Positions 9,038 to 17,806 of a stretch of DNA of 64,000 nucleotides are shown here, piece after piece (the stretch's first letter is position 1; each line of letters starts with the position of its first letter). The DNA is from an uncultured Saprospiraceae bacterium (lineage in GTDB: Bacteria > Bacteroidota > Bacteroidia > Chitinophagales > Saprospiraceae), in contig CAKZUK010000033.1 in the NCBI GenBank assembly GCA_937921775.1, forward strand, positions 1-64,000. Direction: 5' to 3'. The translations under genes and the position numbers were made by a program. The notes under the pieces are model-generated. The model did not search any database and was not told the origin of the DNA. It saw only the letters and a list, made by a program, of their open reading frames with translations.

Positions 9038-9270
9038 GACTCGTTATTTTCAAGTGGTTGTAAGTTTCAAAATTGTAATTTTAGCTTGACTAAATGTGCC
9101 AGGTATTAGGTAGTTAACAGGGAGGTAAACTTTCGTTGAAAGCGGTATTTATATTTCTGCAAAAACTATCCCAAGTGCTTTAATTTCAAGGGTTTTTACT
9201 GAAAAAGTGATACCTTTCGATATAAAATACCATAAAAAGGGTAGGACTTTTTATAAAATTTGAACCAAAA

Positions 9271-10083
9271 ATGAATCATAAAAATTTAGAAGAGCTTTGT
9301 AAGCAATCCTGTAAGGTGGTACTTAATGTTGCAGACTTTATACAAGAAGAGTTAGGAAAAGTTGAAGTAAAAGACATTGATGTCAAAAGTGTTAACAGCC
9401 TTGTTAGTTATGTGGACAAAGAATCTGAAAAAAAACTGGTGGCTAGCTTAGCTGCGCTTTTACCAGAGTCCGTTTTTATAACAGAGGAAGAAACAGTAGA
9501 ATCACTAGAAGGTGATTACCGATGGATTATTGATCCATTAGATGGAACAACTAATTTTTTACATCAGCTACCATTTTTTGCGATAAGCGTAGCCTTACAA
9601 TTTAAGGAGCAAACGATTCTAGGAATTGTCTGCGAGGTAAATAGAAAGGAACTATTCTATGCATGGAAAGGAGGAGGAAGTTGGTTAAATGGTAAGCCCA
9701 TAAAAGTTAGTACCAACACAGTGTTGCAAGACGCGATGATTGCTACCGGTTTTCCATATTATGACTATCAACACGTTCCTGCTTATATGCAAACACTTGA
9801 GTACTTTATGCGAAAAACAAGAGGGATTCGCCGATTTGGAGCAGCAGCACTTGACTTGGCTTATGTCGCCTGTGGTCGTTTTGATGCCTATTATGAATAT
9901 AGTTTAAGCCCTTGGGATGTCGCAGCAGGAGCTTTACTTGTAGAAGAAGCCGGAGGCAGGGTAAGTGATTTTAAGGGTGAAGGTCAATATCTTTTTGGTA
10001 AAGAGATCATCGTTGGTTCAGCTGCCATGTTTGATGAAATTTTTGAAACGGTAAATGGTGCATTCTATCCACCAAAGCCCTAG
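9271..10083 (+). CDS. inositol-1-monophosphatase family phosphatase
   Basis: Mg-dependent sugar-phosphate phosphatase of 270 residues. ITEEE near residue 70 supplies the first metal-binding Glu, DPLDGTTN (residues 88-95) the central motif, and PWDVAAGALLVEEAGG with Asp216 the C-terminal signature. All metal ligands are intact. The family covers inositol monophosphatase (SuhB), histidinol phosphatase and PAP phosphatase, so the in vivo substrate stays open. Monocistronic, with a 140-nt gap before the transporter gene. Confidence 0.9.
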   Translation: MNHKNLEELCKQSCKVVLNVADFIQEELGKVEVKDIDVKSVNSLVSYVDKESEKKLVASLAALLPESVFITEEETVESLEGDYRWIIDPLDGTTNFLHQLPFFAISVALQFKEQTILGIVCEVNRKELFYAWKGGGSWLNGKPIKVSTNTVLQDAMIATGFPYYDYQHVPAYMQTLEYFMRKTRGIRRFGAAALDLAYVACGRFDAYYEYSLSPWDVAAGALLVEEAGGRVSDFKGEGQYLFGKEIIVGSAAMFDEIFETVNGAFYPPKP

Positions 10084-10223
10084 ATTAGGTAAATCCCAAA
10101 TAGTAACACTATTGTAACTGCCATTACTATTGTCACTGCTACTTTATAGCTATTTATCTAAGCAACTACCCTATTCATCTAACAAAAACAAAAAAGCTTA
10201 CCTTTAACGATATTTTTGAATTC

Positions 10224-11462
10224 ATGAATTTAAAGGAGAATATAAAGATTGCGATTCGTTCAGTGAGAAACAATATGCTCAGAGCTATTCTCACCATTAT
10301 GATTATTGCAGTGGGAATCACTGCTTTGATCGGTATCTTGACAGCTATCGACGTAGCCATTTATTCTTTAAGTGAAAACTTCACCTCTTTGGGTGCCAAT
10401 TCCTTCGTTCTATATCCAAAAGGAGAAGGGGCTAAGGGGAATAGAAAAGGTCGTCGGGCCAAACGAGGAGAACCTATATCCTTTGATCAGGCCATGGACT
10501 TTAAAGAACGCTTTGAATTCCCAGCTGAAGTTTCCATCAATATGTTCGGCACAAGCCTAGCCACGATAAAACACGATAAAGAAAAAACAAATCCCAACGT
10601 AAAGGTTAGAGGAATTGATGACTTGTATTTTGCCATCAATGGACTCGAACTTATCGAAGGGCGAAACTTCTCTCCACATGAAGTAATGAACGGAAATCAT
10701 AGAGCCATTATAGGAATGGATATCGTCAAATCACTATTTGATGAAAAACCAGAAGTGGCAATGAATAAAATGATTTCTATAGGTAACATAAAATATAAGG
10801 TGATTGGTGTTTTGAAATCAAGAGGCTCAAGTATGAATGCCAGTGAAGATAAAGTTGTTTTTACACCTTTGCTAAATGCTAAAAGATATTATGGCTCCTC
10901 CAACACCAATTACAGCATTGCTGTTGCTGCCAATAGAACCGAAGATATTGAAGACGCAGAATCCAACACCATCGGCTTGTTTCGAAATATTCGGGGACTT
11001 CGCTTGTCGCAAGATAATGACTTCGCTATTTTCAAAAGCGATGGATTGATTGAATTCATAAAAGAAAATACATCTAAATTACGATTAGCAGCAGTGGCCA
11101 TCGGCTTGATGACTTTACTTGGTGCTGCCATCGGATTGATGAACATTATGCTGGTATCTGTAACAGAACGAACTAGAGAAATAGGGATCTGTAAAGCAAT
11201 AGGCGCTACGAAAAACAACGTGCTCATTCAATTCTTGACAGAAGCTGTTGTGATTTGTCAAATAGGTGGAATCGTCGGAATTATTTTTGGTATCCTTATC
11301 GGAAATGGGGTAACGCTCGTGATGGGAGGAAGCTTCATGGTTCCATGGAAATGGGTATTCCTAGGCGTTGCTACCTGTATGATTGTGGGTGTTGTATCTG
11401 GTCTGTATCCGGCATTGAAAGCATCGCGACTTGACCCAATTGAGTCATTGCGCTACGAATAG
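10224..11462 (+). CDS. MacB-type ABC transporter permease
   Basis: Inner-membrane permease of the MacB/LolC type, 412 residues. A first transmembrane helix (residues about 21-43, LTIMIIAVGITALIGIL) is followed by a long periplasmic MacB core domain and three C-terminal helices of an FtsX domain, with the typical ERTREIGICKAIGATK coupling motif before the penultimate pair. No ATPase gene is adjacent, so the partner must be encoded elsewhere. The flippase gene begins 8 nt downstream. Confidence 0.92.
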   Translation: MNLKENIKIAIRSVRNNMLRAILTIMIIAVGITALIGILTAIDVAIYSLSENFTSLGANSFVLYPKGEGAKGNRKGRRAKRGEPISFDQAMDFKERFEFPAEVSINMFGTSLATIKHDKEKTNPNVKVRGIDDLYFAINGLELIEGRNFSPHEVMNGNHRAIIGMDIVKSLFDEKPEVAMNKMISIGNIKYKVIGVLKSRGSSMNASEDKVVFTPLLNAKRYYGSSNTNYSIAVAANRTEDIEDAESNTIGLFRNIRGLRLSQDNDFAIFKSDGLIEFIKENTSKLRLAAVAIGLMTLLGAAIGLMNIMLVSVTERTREIGICKAIGATKNNVLIQFLTEAVVICQIGGIVGIIFGILIGNGVTLVMGGSFMVPWKWVFLGVATCMIVGVVSGLYPALKASRLDPIESLRYE

Positions 11463-11470
11463 TAATCATA

Positions 11471-12922
11471 ATGAATCGCGAGTTTCTCCTAAACATACTT
11501 TTCCTGGTTTCGATAAACCTGCTGATAAAACCGTTCTACATTTTTGGAATAGATCGTGTCATTCACAACCAAGTGGGAGACGGTAGTTACGGACTTTATT
11601 TTACCCTTTTCAATTTTACTTTCCTTCTGCAGATTATCAATGACTTTGGAATTCAGGTATACAATAGTCGGAAGATTTCTCAAAATCGGGACTTGCTCAA
11701 AACTTTTTTCCCCGCAGTTATGATGTTAAAATTGCTACTGGCGGGATTATATATTCTTGTAGTTTTTGTAGCGGCTTTATTTAATTACAATGAAGCTTCT
11801 TACTACCCGCTCCTAGCTGGGATTGCCCTAATTCATATTCTCAACTCATTGATCTTATACCTTCGTTCCAACATTGCAGGATTAGGCTGGTACCGAACCG
11901 ATAGTATTATTTCATCATTGAGTAAGTTGTTGATGATATTGGTTTGTGGGGCCTTATTGTGGACCGCTCGTTTTCGGGAGGCCTTCGTGATTGAATGGTT
12001 TATTTATGCACAAATTGGAACACTTGCAGTGACTGCTCTCATAGCTGGATGGATTATCAGAAAGAAAGTCTCTTGGAAAAGATGGAGATTTGATTTCCCC
12101 CTTCTTATTCAAATTGCGAAAGAAAGCTATCCTTACGCATTGGCCATTTTCCTAATGACCATTTATACAAGAGTAGATGTAGTCATGCTGGAGCGAATGT
12201 TGGCAAATGGTATTATTGAAGCAGGTGTTTATGCAAAAGCTTATCGACTTTTAGATGCGAGCAATATGATAGGTTTTCTATTCGCAGGATTGTTAATCCC
12301 CATGTTTTCACGAATGTTAAAAGATAAAGAACCCTTTCGTGATTTACTTCGATTTAGTTTTCAGATGATAATGGCTGGGGCCATAACCGTTTCCATTTCA
12401 GTGTTTTTCTTTCAGAAGGAAATCATGCTTTTGCTTTATGATACCGCCACTTCTGAACGGGGAGCAGTTTTGGGCTATCTAATTTTGAGTTTTATTCCTG
12501 TTTGTGCCATTTATGTTTATAGCGCTTTGCTGACAGCCAATGAAAGCTTGATGCAAATGAACCGACTGTTCGTCATCGGGATATTGCTTAACGTAATTAT
12601 GAATTATTTTCTGATCCAAACGCATCAGGCAGCAGGAGCTGCAATGGCAACCACCGTCACACAGTCCTTTATAGCATTTGGTTTAATAGCTTTGGCTATT
12701 AAAACCTTTAAACTCTCTTGGGATCCAAGCTTAATTTTAAAAATAGGAGGCTTCACCTTGTCGGTAATCGGCCTTGGTTATGTAGCTAGCACTAAATTTG
12801 ACGTCGAGTGGACAGTTAAATTTTTAGCAACTATACTCCTCAGTCTTTTACTCGCGTTACTTTTCCAACTTATCCACCCAAAGTCATTGATTGATTTGGT
12901 GAAAACTAAAACCAATAGATAG
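11471..12922 (+). CDS. polysaccharide flippase (Wzx/MATE type)
   Basis: Multispanning membrane protein of 483 residues with about 12-14 predicted helices, low in charged residues, and a Wzx-like N-terminus (YGLYFTLFNFTFLLQIINDFGIQVYNSR). It should move lipid-linked oligosaccharides across the inner membrane. It begins 8 nt after the permease gene and precedes Wzz, ligase and methyltransferase genes, which supports a role in surface polysaccharide export. The transported glycan cannot be inferred. Confidence 0.85.
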   Translation: MNREFLLNILFLVSINLLIKPFYIFGIDRVIHNQVGDGSYGLYFTLFNFTFLLQIINDFGIQVYNSRKISQNRDLLKTFFPAVMMLKLLLAGLYILVVFVAALFNYNEASYYPLLAGIALIHILNSLILYLRSNIAGLGWYRTDSIISSLSKLLMILVCGALLWTARFREAFVIEWFIYAQIGTLAVTALIAGWIIRKKVSWKRWRFDFPLLIQIAKESYPYALAIFLMTIYTRVDVVMLERMLANGIIEAGVYAKAYRLLDASNMIGFLFAGLLIPMFSRMLKDKEPFRDLLRFSFQMIMAGAITVSISVFFFQKEIMLLLYDTATSERGAVLGYLILSFIPVCAIYVYSALLTANESLMQMNRLFVIGILLNVIMNYFLIQTHQAAGAAMATTVTQSFIAFGLIALAIKTFKLSWDPSLILKIGGFTLSVIGLGYVASTKFDVEWTVKFLATILLSLLLALLFQLIHPKSLIDLVKTKTNR

Positions 12923-13048
12923 TTATCTTTGTCACTTTATCGGATAAAGAATCAACAGCAAAGCAAAAGTCCCTGAACCGAAATTTGGAATATTATAAAA
13001 AATCGTGTAGCTAGTGGCAAGGTGTAACAGCAATTCCCCTACCACTCG

Positions 13049-13080
13049 TTTCAGGAAGCGGGCAAAAATGTCTACTTTTG
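13049..13080 (+). promoter_or_regulatory. promoter of wzz-ligase-fkbM unit
   Basis: TACTTTTG (13073-13080) is an exact TAnnTTTG -7 box. TTTC at 13049-13052 lies 20 nt upstream and matches three of four -33 positions. The predicted start would be about 10-20 nt before the wzz ATG, giving a very short leader. Confidence 0.45.
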
Positions 13081-13099
13081 CGCGAACAAACAGCTTTAA

Positions 13100-14200
13100 A
13101 TGACTAATAACTACAACCTCTTCGATGTGTTGAGATCGGTTCTGAAATGGAAAAAAACCATTATAGCCATCTCTTTTCTAGCAGCCCTTGGAACGGCGAT
13201 CTACTCCTTTTTCTTAATGGATAATTTCTATCAGGCTACGACTCAGTTCTATGCCGCTAGCCCAGACTTAGCAAAACCCGAACCAGTGGGAATGATGTCA
13301 GGCGACAGGGATTATTACGGAGAAGATGAAGATATTGATCGAGTTTTGAGTTTAGCTGAATCAAGTCAAATCACTAGTTACCTAATCAAAAAATATGATT
13401 TGTATGAACATTATGATATTGACACTAGTCATATCAAAGCACCATTTTTTGTAGCGAAAAAATTGGCAAAGCTTTATAAAGTGACTCGTACAAAATACGG
13501 AGCTATTCAGTTAGCACTGGAAGATAAGGATCGTACCCTTTGCGCGACTATGGTCAACGATGCTCGAAATCAAATTAATAGCATGGCACAAGTCTTAATT
13601 AAAGATGGCCAAAGAATTCAAATTTCACGATTCGAAGATAACATCAAAGCGAAAGAATCAGAAATAACAATGCTAGGTGATAGCTTGCAAAAATTACGAG
13701 CAAAGTATAGCATATATAATACCGTCACTCAAAGTGAGGTACTACCCGAGTTGGTCGCTAAAGCTAAATCTAAATTAATCCGGACGGAAACCAAACTGAG
13801 ACTCTTAGCAAAAGCAAATGTACCACGCGATACCTTGATTTATTTAGAATCAGAAGTAGAAGGACTGAAATATGAAGTAGAGGGACTCAATGGAGCATTG
13901 GTAACTTTCAACAAAGGAATGTCGGTGATTCAGGTATTAACCGAACAGCACGAAGAGTCTAGAAGTCAAATTGCATTAGACAAAGAACGACTCAAACAAT
14001 TACAAGCTGTTTACAATTCGGACTTTAAAGCAATTTATGTGATAGAGGCAGGAGTAGAGCCGGTTGTGAAATCCCGACCAGGGAGAACTATTCTTGTTTT
14101 GAGCGTAGCTATTGTAGCATTTGTTTTTAGTGTATTAGGAGCTTTACTATTAGAAGCTTATCGTGATATCAATTGGAAAGAAGTTTTAGATGCCAACTAA
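13100..14200 (+). CDS. Wzz-like polysaccharide chain-length/co-polymerase protein
   Basis: Inner-membrane protein of 366 residues with the Wzz layout: an N-terminal helix (about 20-42, KKTIIAISFLAALGTAIYSFF), a long periplasmic coiled-coil region (about 170-320), and a C-terminal helix (about 330-352) preceded by the proline-containing PVVKSRPGR. No C-terminal tyrosine-kinase domain is present. It should control polymer length. Its end overlaps the ligase-like gene by 11 nt, suggesting translational coupling. Confidence 0.87.
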   Translation: MTNNYNLFDVLRSVLKWKKTIIAISFLAALGTAIYSFFLMDNFYQATTQFYAASPDLAKPEPVGMMSGDRDYYGEDEDIDRVLSLAESSQITSYLIKKYDLYEHYDIDTSHIKAPFFVAKKLAKLYKVTRTKYGAIQLALEDKDRTLCATMVNDARNQINSMAQVLIKDGQRIQISRFEDNIKAKESEITMLGDSLQKLRAKYSIYNTVTQSEVLPELVAKAKSKLIRTETKLRLLAKANVPRDTLIYLESEVEGLKYEVEGLNGALVTFNKGMSVIQVLTEQHEESRSQIALDKERLKQLQAVYNSDFKAIYVIEAGVEPVVKSRPGRTILVLSVAIVAFVFSVLGALLLEAYRDINWKEVLDAN

Positions 14201-15656
14201 ACAGCCATTTATTCCAGACATACAGACAAAGAATCTACTCCATATATTTGGAGGGATTATTTTGGCCAGTATATTTACAGGGCTCATCACTGAGGCTTAT
14301 TACCTGTTTGGGATACCTGCGTTTTTGTTGTTGATATATTTAACAATTATTGATTTCAAAAAAGTCTTCTTTCTTTTAGTCATAAGTATTCCTTTGTCTA
14401 TGGAAGTCTACCTGCCCAATGGGCTTGGTACAGACCTTCCCATAGAACCACTCATAGTAGGTCTCATGTTGGTTTATGTTTTTTATCTGGCCGCGAACCC
14501 AACTAAAACAAACGGTAACTTTATCCGTCATCCGATCACACTACTTTTGGTCTTACATTTTACCTGGACGATTATAGCAAGCCTATCCTCTGAGATATTC
14601 GTGTTTTCCTTAAAGTTTTCAATTGCAAAGCTCTGGTACATTGTCGTATTTTATTTTTTAGCAGGACGAATGTTAAAGACAGAAAAAGACATCCGAATAT
14701 TTTTTTGGTGTATCCTAATTCCGATGTTGGTTACGGTGTTAAGTTTCTTTGTTCAACATTATCAGTTTGATTTTTCCTTTGAGAAAGTGAACGGAGCTGT
14801 GGACCCCTTTTACAGAAACCATGTAAGCTTCGCAGCAATATTAGCACTCTTCTTTCCGGTGGTTTGGTTTGTTCGCTTGTGGTATCCAAAGGGAAGTAAC
14901 AGTCGTAAGTTTCTGACGGTAGCTTTAGTTGTTTTGCTTCTAGCAATCAATTTTTCATTTACTCGGGCAGCTTATGTAGCGATCTTTATTGCTGGAGCTG
15001 CATATTTTGTGGTTAAGTGGCGATTGATGAAACCGGTATTGATTTTAAGTACAGTGGTTCTACTTGGGCTCGCTTATTTTTTGTCGCACAATAATAAATA
15101 CTTAGATTTTGCGCCAGATTTTGAAAAGGCGGTGACGCATACCGAATTTGACAATCTTCTAGAAGCAACCTATAAAATGGAAGATGTATCTACGGTTGAG
15201 CGTTTTTACCGCTGGATTGCTGGAGGTTATATGGTCAGACATAACCCAATGACAGGTGTTGGTCCGGGAAATTTTTATAATTTCTACAAAGGCTATACTG
15301 TGACAAGTTATGTTACCTACGTAAGTGACAACCCCGAAAAGTCTGGAATTCATAATTACTTTTTAATGCTATTGATTGAGCAAGGGATATTTGGCCTCTT
15401 GTCTTATATGGTGTTGAGCTTTTATGTTTTGCTGAAAGGCGAAAAAATTTACCATCAGACAACGAATATAAAACACAAGCATATTCTAATGTTTTCAATG
15501 CTGTCTTTGATTGTCATCCATGCTTTGTGTTTGATTAATGACCTGATTGAAACAGATAAAGTAGGCTCTTTTTTCTTCATGTTTATGGCTCTTATTGTCA
15601 ATATTGATTTGGCCAACAAACAACAACTACAAAATGAAGGAACAACTGATTCGTAG
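14190..15656 (+). CDS. O-antigen ligase/polymerase-like membrane protein
   Basis: Integral membrane protein of 488 residues with about 11 hydrophobic helices and a large periplasmic loop in the C-terminal half holding NPMTGVGPGNF and, later, HNYFLMLLIEQGIFGLL, the pattern of the Wzy_C (WaaL/Wzy) family. The conserved His is in SGIHNYFL. It either polymerises or ligates surface polysaccharide; these two roles cannot be separated by sequence. It overlaps wzz upstream and the FkbM gene downstream. Confidence 0.85.
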   Translation: MPTKQPFIPDIQTKNLLHIFGGIILASIFTGLITEAYYLFGIPAFLLLIYLTIIDFKKVFFLLVISIPLSMEVYLPNGLGTDLPIEPLIVGLMLVYVFYLAANPTKTNGNFIRHPITLLLVLHFTWTIIASLSSEIFVFSLKFSIAKLWYIVVFYFLAGRMLKTEKDIRIFFWCILIPMLVTVLSFFVQHYQFDFSFEKVNGAVDPFYRNHVSFAAILALFFPVVWFVRLWYPKGSNSRKFLTVALVVLLLAINFSFTRAAYVAIFIAGAAYFVVKWRLMKPVLILSTVVLLGLAYFLSHNNKYLDFAPDFEKAVTHTEFDNLLEATYKMEDVSTVERFYRWIAGGYMVRHNPMTGVGPGNFYNFYKGYTVTSYVTYVSDNPEKSGIHNYFLMLLIEQGIFGLLSYMVLSFYVLLKGEKIYHQTTNIKHKHILMFSMLSLIVIHALCLINDLIETDKVGSFFFMFMALIVNIDLANKQQLQNEGTTDS

Positions 15657-16545
15657 ATTATCAAGGCTGGAGGATATTGCAAAAGGGACTAAGCTCAAAC
15701 GATTATTCCATAGCCCAGGTCATTATATTAAGGGGCAGTTTTTTAATCATGTTATTTACAAAAATACTAAGAAAGGTAAGTTGGCTATTGCCAAAACTTT
15801 TTTTGATGTTGACATGAAACTATTACTACCTGCAGGGATGGACATTTATCTCCTTGGCGGAAAAACACATGACTCCGAGATCAGACTAACGCGATTTATG
15901 TTGGAGCATTTGAAAGAGGGTGACACGGTACTGGATGTCGGAACACACTTTGGTTTTTATTCCTTACTGGCTTCAAAATTAGTTGGTGACTCCGGCCGTA
16001 TCATTGGGATAGAAGCCTCCGAGGCTATGTTCCAAATTTATAAAAGTAATATTGCGACAGCCAAGAACATTAAGCCTTTTCATTTAGCTGCAGCTGAGGA
16101 AAATAGCGAAGTTTCCTTTTTTGAATTTCCTGTACTTTACTCCGAATACAATACTTTAAGCCCGGATCAATTTGATGGAGCAGAGTGGATTAAAAAGAAC
16201 CCTCCGAAAGAAATAAAAGTGCAAGGAAAAAGACTGGAAGATGTTTTACGTAGTGAAAATGCGGTGCCAGATTTCATAAAAATAGATGTTGAAGGTGCTG
16301 AAGATAAAGCGATCAAGGGCTTGATCCAAACACTAAAAGAATCATCTCCATTAGTTGCGCTGGAATATCTAGCAGATGAACGAGAAAACCAAGCGCACAG
16401 AAACGCAGAAACACAACTAAAACAACTAGCTTATAAAGCGCATCTTATAGCGCCTTCCGGTCAATTAATTCCAATTGAAAATGTAAGCCATTCTATGCGA
16501 GCCAGTAAAATAGAGTCAGATAATATTATCTTTAAGAAAAATTAA
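15634..16545 (+). CDS. FkbM family methyltransferase
   Basis: SAM-dependent methyltransferase of 303 residues. Motif I is TVLDVGTHFGFYSLLA, motif II GRIIGIEAS, and the family hallmark FIKIDVEGAEDKAIKG lies in the C-terminal third. The ATG at 15634 is chosen over the upstream TTG because it gives a typical N-terminus (MKEQLIRRLSRLEDIAK) and a 23-nt overlap with the ligase-like gene. In this context it probably O-methylates a surface glycan residue. A second FkbM protein is at 22645-23520. Confidence 0.87.
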   Translation: MKEQLIRRLSRLEDIAKGTKLKRLFHSPGHYIKGQFFNHVIYKNTKKGKLAIAKTFFDVDMKLLLPAGMDIYLLGGKTHDSEIRLTRFMLEHLKEGDTVLDVGTHFGFYSLLASKLVGDSGRIIGIEASEAMFQIYKSNIATAKNIKPFHLAAAEENSEVSFFEFPVLYSEYNTLSPDQFDGAEWIKKNPPKEIKVQGKRLEDVLRSENAVPDFIKIDVEGAEDKAIKGLIQTLKESSPLVALEYLADERENQAHRNAETQLKQLAYKAHLIAPSGQLIPIENVSHSMRASKIESDNIIFKKN

Positions 16546-16579
16546 TTAGAACCAACTTAATGGTTCTGGCAAAACCAAG

Positions 16580-17761
16580 ATGATGCGTATAACCTCACTC
16601 TTATTCTTACTTCTAGTTTGCACTCAAATCACATTCGCTCAAAATGAATTTTTTGACGATTTCAATTACACCGATGCCAATGATACGATCATTGAAAATT
16701 TCGGTTGGATTGTACTCGATGGCCCCAACTATCCCGGACAAAACGGTCCAGTTCCATATACAAAGGAAAATGTAAATTTTTTAGATAATATCTCCGTTCC
16801 AAATGATCGAATACTTAGCCTGTCTACTCAAACCACCAACCAATTGGCGGACAGAAGTTTTTCAAGAGTTGAATACAGCGAGTATATTTTTCTTGAAGGG
16901 ACCTATGCCGCTAGGGTACATTTTGACAACTCATCCGCTACTTCGGAAGATGGAAATGTACAAACCTTTTATACCATTTTTAATGCTCCTAGTGGTGATC
17001 CAACGCACGCCGAATGTGATTTTGAATACCTCGCTTATAATGTTTGGGGCGGGGGTAATTTTACCAATATACTATATGCTACGACCTGGGAATCTTACAT
17101 TCTTAGCCCTTGGTTACCAACAAATGCAAGCACCGGTTCTTTGGAAGATTATTCAGATGATTGGAAAATTTTAATCTTCACAGTGATGGATGGTACCGTG
17201 ACTTATTACCTTGATGGAAACCTCTTTGCTACACACGCCGTAGCGGATCAGGATGGTACCACCTCTGTTTACCCTGATAGTGATATGCAAATTTCACTGG
17301 CGAATTGGATCTGGTCTAACAATTCATTGCCATTAGGATCGTCCCCGAATTTACGTAGTTCAACCATGCAAGTCGACTGGGTCTATCATCTAAAAGAAGG
17401 CCTATTGGACCAGGAAGAAGTTTTGATGAGAATCAACAATTTTAGATCATTAGAAATTCATCGAAAAAATTCTATGGACGAAATAGTAAGTACTACTAAA
17501 CTTTCTAATGCTGACTTATTCTCAGTCTATCCCAACCCTGGAGAAGGGAACAGCTTTAGGCTGGAAAATAAATCAGAGAAGTCTGTTCAATCCAAAATAG
17601 AAATGATGAACACAGAGGGAGTCCTTGTTTATCAAAAAGAGATAATGACTTCTGCTAATAGTGATATCTCTTTAAACCTTGAACATTTACCAAAAGGTTT
17701 GTACCTCATTTCTATTTTTGCAGAAGAGAGGGTGCAGGTTGTGAAATGGGTTTTACAATAA
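16580..17761 (+). CDS. secreted GH16-like protein with T9SS sorting domain
   Basis: Secreted protein of 393 residues. Residues 1-20 are a signal peptide ending in FAQ. The middle (about 22-270) looks like a concanavalin-A-like jelly roll: ECDFEYLA matches the ExDxE catalytic core of GH16 glucanases (compare EIDIEFLG in lichenases), and WKILIFTVMDGTVTYYLDG resembles a GH16 strand pair. The last 80 residues are a type A T9SS sorting domain (FSVYPNPGEG at its start, LPKGLYLIS near the end). It may cleave or bind a beta-glucan or galactan. The GH16 call rests on motif only. Confidence 0.72.
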   Translation: MMRITSLLFLLLVCTQITFAQNEFFDDFNYTDANDTIIENFGWIVLDGPNYPGQNGPVPYTKENVNFLDNISVPNDRILSLSTQTTNQLADRSFSRVEYSEYIFLEGTYAARVHFDNSSATSEDGNVQTFYTIFNAPSGDPTHAECDFEYLAYNVWGGGNFTNILYATTWESYILSPWLPTNASTGSLEDYSDDWKILIFTVMDGTVTYYLDGNLFATHAVADQDGTTSVYPDSDMQISLANWIWSNNSLPLGSSPNLRSSTMQVDWVYHLKEGLLDQEEVLMRINNFRSLEIHRKNSMDEIVSTTKLSNADLFSVYPNPGEGNSFRLENKSEKSVQSKIEMMNTEGVLVYQKEIMTSANSDISLNLEHLPKGLYLISIFAEERVQVVKWVLQ

Positions 17762-17806
17762 AATCACAAGAAGAATAAATTAATTATCAGTTTCCAAAAA
17801 ATTACT

